From UBA668 sp041178405 (GTDB lineage: Bacteria; Actinomycetota; Acidimicrobiia; Acidimicrobiales; Ilumatobacteraceae), in the NCBI GenBank assembly GCA_041178405.1, contig JBEGVK010000247.1, forward strand, positions 1 through 9,343: a DNA stretch of 9,343 nucleotides, read 5' to 3'. Made by a program: the position numbers and the translations under genes. The notes beneath the pieces were generated by a model that was not told the DNA's origin, searched no databases, and saw only the letters and a list, made by a program, of their open reading frames with translations. Shown here piece after piece: positions 6,302 through 9,343 of this stretch (positions within the stretch are counted from its first letter, which is position 1; each line of letters begins with the position of its first letter).

Positions 6302-6311
6302 CCTCCGGAGG
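6302..6311. promoter_or_regulatory. Perfect 10-bp palindrome at the predicted start of transcription
   Basis: CCTCCGGAGG lies 1 nt downstream of the -10-like block of site E, where transcription would begin. It could be an operator for a dimeric repressor, or chance in GC-rich DNA. Confidence 0.3.
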
Positions 6312-6312
6312 A

Positions 6313-6339
6313 ACGAACGCAGGGCTGCGACGCGTGACG
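6313..6339 (-). promoter_or_regulatory. Site E: ECF-type promoter-like motif before the 94-aa gene
   Basis: Minus strand: CGTCACGCG (6339-6331), 12-bp spacer, GTTCGT (6318-6313). It lies in the 130-bp gap between the 279-aa gene and the 94-aa gene, 44 nt before the ATG. Just upstream there is a run of related GTCACC/GTCGCC triplet-phased repeats (about 6340-6390). Confidence 0.72.
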
Positions 6340-6398
6340 AGGGTGACGAGGTTGGCGAGGGCGACGAGGGTGACGACGGTGGCGACGGCGGCGGCCGC

Positions 6399-7238
6399 TC
6401 AGTCGTCGCTGTCGTCGTCGGTGTGTTGATCCGCTGACGGGCAGTCGTCGAGCGGCGACTTCGTGCCGCGCACCCTGGCGCGCAGCGTGTCGACTCGTTG
6501 GCGGTCGAGGTCGGCAGCGAGCGAGTTGAACCTGACAAGGGCGCTCTGCCAGTGGCGTCGGTCGTCGACCTCGGTGAGCGCCCGCCACAGCATCGATCGG
6601 GACGAGGTGTCGAGTGGCAGGGCGTACCGCGCAGCGCGGCGGGCTGCGGCCGACGTGCCGGGCGACGTGGTGCCAGGTGTCTCGCGCAGTACGGCAGCGA
6701 GTTCGTGGGCGAGGTGGACGAGTTCGTTGGTGCGCGTGGCCTCGACTGGCTCGGGAAGCCGGGCGATCACCGATGCCACCTGGTCGATGGCGGCGGCAAG
6801 AGCTCCCGCCTGCGACTGCTCTGCCGGAGTGGGCGGCAGGGGCGCGGTTGCCACGGCACCCGCACTCGACTGGAGCAGCTGGTCGACGGTGAGCAGAGCA
6901 GTGGTGTCGGCCTTTGCCTTGAGCCGTTCGATCATCGTGGCCTCCGGCCGCAGCGCAGCGGTGCCGGAGGCGATCACCTGGCGGGCCAGCACGAGCACTT
7001 CGGCCGGCAGCATCGACAGCGGCGGGCCGTCGAGGCGGGCGGCGGCGTGGAGGATCTGGAATGACGAGAGCACGAGGCCGTCGGCGACGGTGCTGTGGCG
7101 CCACTCGAAGTAGGTGTCGGCGTCGAGGGTGTCGGTGACCGACTGGTCTGCAGCGAGCGTGCCCAGCTCGACATCGCCACTGAGCACGTCGCTGGCAGGT
7201 CGGTAGCGCAGGTGGACCTGCGCAAGACGCGGGCTCAC
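6399..7238 (-). CDS. Hypothetical protein, 279 aa
   Basis: I do not recognise this protein. The start is the GTG at 7238, which overlaps the sigma gene's TGA (GTGA, 4-bp overlap), implying translational coupling; longer versions of the frame run through the sigma gene as a shadow. The N-terminal part (about 1-75) has a segment VELGTLAADQSVTDTLDADTYFEWRHS followed by GLVLSSFQILHAAARL. The rest is alanine-rich and helical (about 75-245), with a Pro/Thr-rich break near 129. The C-terminus is acidic (DQHTDDDSDD). No TM or signal peptide lies in the main frame. Its tight linkage to the vWA and sigma genes suggests it acts with them, for example as a regulator or partner; this is inference. Confidence 0.75.
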   Translation of the reverse strand: MSPRLAQVHLRYRPASDVLSGDVELGTLAADQSVTDTLDADTYFEWRHSTVADGLVLSSFQILHAAARLDGPPLSMLPAEVLVLARQVIASGTAALRPEATMIERLKAKADTTALLTVDQLLQSSAGAVATAPLPPTPAEQSQAGALAAAIDQVASVIARLPEPVEATRTNELVHLAHELAAVLRETPGTTSPGTSAAARRAARYALPLDTSSRSMLWRALTEVDDRRHWQSALVRFNSLAADLDRQRVDTLRARVRGTKSPLDDCPSADQHTDDDSDD

Positions 7239-7978
7239 CGTCGTCGGGCGACGTGAGCGGCCCCGGCGGCGGCCAGCCTGGCGGGGCGGGTGGCGTACTT
7301 CGCGACCATGCCCCCATTCTCTACCGCCCGGCGGTTTGTTTGCACGCGCAGCCGGGTGGAAGAGACCTTCTTGCTGAGGGTCTCGCGGGCGACGCCGCGT
7401 TCGCGGGCGATGTCGCTGACGCGGTGGTCGAGGCCGTCGATGCGGTGGAGCAGGGTGCGCTCGTCGGCGTCGAGGCCGTCGAGGACACGCTGCAGGACGC
7501 CGACGGCATCGAGGCGGTCGGCGACGAGGTCGTCGAGCGGTGCCTCGTCGGCAGCCCAGAGGTCGAACATCGACTCGCCGCCCGACTGCACCGAGGCGTC
7601 GCCGTAGTGCCACGTGCGGCCCGGCTCGATGGTGCCGTCGATCCGGCGGAAGAGCCGGGCGCCGCGGCATTGCTGCACCCGCTCGCATCGGTCGTGGTCG
7701 ATCAGGGCGTGGCGGGCGACCATGCGGGCGTAGGCCACCGGGTCGGGGTAGCGGGCCATGATCTGGTGCAGGCGGGCAGCCGGCTGCTCGAGGACGGCGA
7801 GTACGACGCGCATGGCGACGTCGTCGGCGTCGGGACGCCGGCGCAGCTGGCGTGCCACGGCGCGCATGACGCCGGCGGTCCAGAGCGCGGTGGGATCGGT
7901 GGACACGGTACGAGCAGACACGGTACGAGCAGACACGGTACGAGCGGGCGACTCGGTGTGGCGACGGGACGACGACAT
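7235..7978 (-). CDS. Sigma-70-family (ECF-like) sigma factor
   Basis: A 247-aa protein with both core regions of a small sigma factor. Region 2 (about 36-101) reads MRAVARQLRRRPDADDVAMRVVLAVLEQP then DPVAYARMVARHALIDHDRCERV, the usual helices contacting core polymerase and the -10 element. Region 4 (about 161-213) includes the helix-turn-helix VSDIARERGVARETLSKKVSSTRLRVQ, which would read the -35 element. The linker between them is long (about 60 residues). The ATG at 7978 has AGGAG 6 nt upstream. Alternatives are an ATG at 8020 and a GTG at 8050 that overlaps the vWA stop by 4 bp. Residues 12-26 are three copies of ARTVS. It lies between the vWA and 279-aa genes and probably drives the shared promoter motif; this is inference. 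Confidence 0.83.
   Translation of the reverse strand: MSSSRRHTESPARTVSARTVSARTVSTDPTALWTAGVMRAVARQLRRRPDADDVAMRVVLAVLEQPAARLHQIMARYPDPVAYARMVARHALIDHDRCERVQQCRGARLFRRIDGTIEPGRTWHYGDASVQSGGESMFDLWAADEAPLDDLVADRLDAVGVLQRVLDGLDADERTLLHRIDGLDHRVSDIARERGVARETLSKKVSSTRLRVQTNRRAVENGGMVAKYATRPARLAAAGAAHVARRR
7902..7946. repeat. 15-bp tandem repeat, three copies
   Basis: gacacggtacgagca at 7902-7916 and 7917-7931, and at 7932-7946 with the last base changed to g. In frame, it encodes ARTVS three times near the N-terminus of the sigma factor. The near-identity of the copies points to recent slippage or expansion. Confidence 0.92.
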
Positions 7979-8046
7979 GGCGGGCTCCTGTGAGGACGGG
8001 CGATCGGACGCGGTGGTCATGAGATCGACACCCTCGCGAAGGGGTG

Positions 8047-9343
8047 TCACAGGGTGTCGCCGCCTGAGTCGCCGGGGCTGGCGTCAGGGGTGGCGGGGCC
8101 GGACGAGCCAGGGTCGGACGAGCCGGCGCCGGACGGGCGCGAGCCCGGGGCGCCGGGATCCGAGCCCGTCTGTCGACGAGCCGCTGCCTGGGCGTCCCAG
8201 CGCGAGTCGTAGGTCGACTGGCGCTTGCCGCCGCGCATCCGGCTGTTGGTCCACAGTCGCTTGCTCATCGCCGGGTCGAAGCCGCTGTAGTCGATCTCGT
8301 CGGCCGACGCCGACAGCAGGGCAGCGTCGTCGTCGAGACCGAGCGACCGCAGCCGGTCGGCGCAGGAACGCAGGCGGCGAACTGCCTCGTCGATGTCGCC
8401 ATGTCCGGCCAAGTCGCGGGCCTCGCGCTCGGCGTCGGCGGCATCGAGCAGGGCCAGCTGGGCGACGACACGCGGGTCGAGGGTCGCCACGCGCGTCTCG
8501 TCAGCCTCGCCGCCGGTGACGACGATGGGGACGTCGATGCTGTGCATTGCGAACGAGCCCACGACCGAGGTCCAGCGGATCGTCATGGTGGCCGCGTCGA
8601 CGGGACCGGCCTCGCGCAGCGGCCGGAGGCTCAGTTCGACGATGAGACGGCGGGTTTCCTCGCTGTAGACGTCGCCGATCTGGGCGGTGATGCGACCGTC
8701 GGGCCCGTGCTGCACGACGTAGTTGTTGCGCACGCGCATTGCTGCCACGGCATCGGTCGGCGTGATCTCCACGCTGACGTTCTGTGCCACGACCGTGGCA
8801 AGGCCGTCGAACTCGGCGCGGAACACGGCGCCTGCATCGTCGGCCGATGCGCAGAAGTAGTCGTTGCCGCGACCTGCATCGGCGAGGCTGGCGAGCAGCA
8901 CCTCGTCGTAGCCGTTGGCGAAGCCGATGAACGACGACGTGATGTCGGGGTTGCTGTCGCTGCGCACCATCTCGGCGAGCTGTTCCTGGCCCGTGACGCC
9001 CTTGTTGGCGTGGCCGTCGGTGAGCAGCACGATTCGCTTGACGGCCTCGGGGCGGCCGCTCGTGGCGAGGATCTCCGCCGCCTTCAGCCATCCCCCAGAG
9101 AGATTGGTCGAGCCGCCCGACGTGATGCCGCGCACGGCGCGCACTGCTGACTGCGGATCGTGCGTGGCGAGCGGCAGGACGACCTCGACGCTGTCGTCGA
9201 AGGCGATCACGGCGATGCGATCAGCTGGCGTAGCGATGCGCAGCAGGTCGGAGACGGCAGCGATGACGGCGCGCAATGGATCACCTGCCATCGAGCCCGA
9301 ACGGTCGATGACGGTGACGATGTCGAGCGGTGCTCGCGTCGCC
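8047..9343 (-). CDS. von Willebrand factor A (vWA) domain protein, N-terminus beyond the window
   Basis: 431 codons are visible and the frame stays open to the right edge, reading ATRAPLDIVTVIDRSGSM there. This shows that the MIDAS motif DRSGS (D encoded at 9304-9306) precedes the first in-window ATG at 9291, so that ATG is not the start. The other MIDAS residues are present in GGSTNLSGG and LLTDGHANKG, so metal-dependent ligand binding should work. After the vWA domain come a probable beta-sandwich (VSVEITPTDAVAAMRV to MTIRWTSV), a helical region (DPRVVAQLALLDAADAEREA to ASADEIDY) and a Gly/Pro/Ser-rich disordered tail. This resembles YfbK-like vWA proteins that assemble protein complexes. 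No TM segment is seen in this part. The stop is 68 bp from the preferred sigma start. Confidence 0.9.
   Translation of the reverse strand, partial: ATRAPLDIVTVIDRSGSMAGDPLRAVIAAVSDLLRIATPADRIAVIAFDDSVEVVLPLATHDPQSAVRAVRGITSGGSTNLSGGWLKAAEILATSGRPEAVKRIVLLTDGHANKGVTGQEQLAEMVRSDSNPDITSSFIGFANGYDEVLLASLADAGRGNDYFCASADDAGAVFRAEFDGLATVVAQNVSVEITPTDAVAAMRVRNNYVVQHGPDGRITAQIGDVYSEETRRLIVELSLRPLREAGPVDAATMTIRWTSVVGSFAMHSIDVPIVVTGGEADETRVATLDPRVVAQLALLDAADAEREARDLAGHGDIDEAVRRLRSCADRLRSLGLDDDAALLSASADEIDYSGFDPAMSKRLWTNSRMRGGKRQSTYDSRWDAQAAARRQTGSDPGAPGSRPSGAGSSDPGSSGPATPDASPGDSGGDTL

Noticed and set aside
6340..6390. Coding or CRISPR-like meaning of the gacgagggt-type repeats
   Set aside because: The units are short, irregular and codon-phased, without spacers. 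They look like GC-rich low-complexity DNA next to site E.
6339..6401. Selenocysteine insertion at the TGA after the 279-aa gene
   Set aside because: No clear SECIS-like stem-loop follows the TGA and the protein has no redox motif around that position.
9289..9291. ATG at 9291 as the start of the vWA gene
   Set aside because: The frame continues to the window edge and encodes the MIDAS motif DRSGS upstream of this ATG, so the true start must be outside the window.

Overview
The window is very GC-rich, with third-codon G/C preference. Every gene I accept lies on the minus strand, so the locus reads from high to low coordinates. Base composition, GTG starts, one apparently leaderless gene and GC-rich hairpins without T-tracts fit a high-GC actinobacterium, possibly Acidimicrobiia-like; lineage is inferred from style only. 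I see no rRNA, tRNA, CRISPR array, transposase or integrase. Long plus-strand open frames are antisense shadows.

Layout in transcription order. (1) An overlapping cluster: a von Willebrand A (vWA) protein with a complete MIDAS site, cut by the right edge (8047-9343); a small sigma-70-type factor (7235-7978, possible longer start); and an unrecognised 279-aa protein (6399-7238). (2) An unrecognised 94-aa protein (5984-6268). (3) A 494-aa protein ending in a PcfJ-like domain (4395-5879). (4) A fusion of an ADP-ribosylglycohydrolase with a dual-specificity-type phosphatase (2807-4351). (5) A SNF2-family helicase-like ATPase with a C-terminal SWIM zinc finger (959-2677). (6) A NYN/PIN-like putative nuclease (338-844). 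(7) The start of a His-rich, low-complexity protein cut by the left edge (1-180).

The main discovery is a bipartite motif on the minus strand, CGTCACGCG-N12-GTnYGT. It occurs five times with an identical first half, an identical 12-bp spacer and a near-identical second half (293-319, 907-933, 2687-2713, 4387-4413, 6313-6339). Each copy sits just upstream of a gene. It looks like the -35/-10 pair of an ECF-type sigma promoter and ends 9 nt before the helicase ATG, which implies a leaderless mRNA there. A sigma-like gene lies in the same locus, so the simplest reading is a compact regulon in which this (or another alternative) sigma factor switches on the effector genes. A sixth, degenerate copy precedes the PcfJ-like gene.

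Together the effectors suggest nucleic-acid remodelling (SNF2-SWIM), RNA or DNA cleavage (NYN) and reversal of ADP-ribosylation and phosphorylation (ARH-phosphatase). A vWA protein, a sigma factor and two unknown proteins would form the regulatory side. A stress-response, mobile-element or defence role is inference. I do not recognise this combination as a named system.
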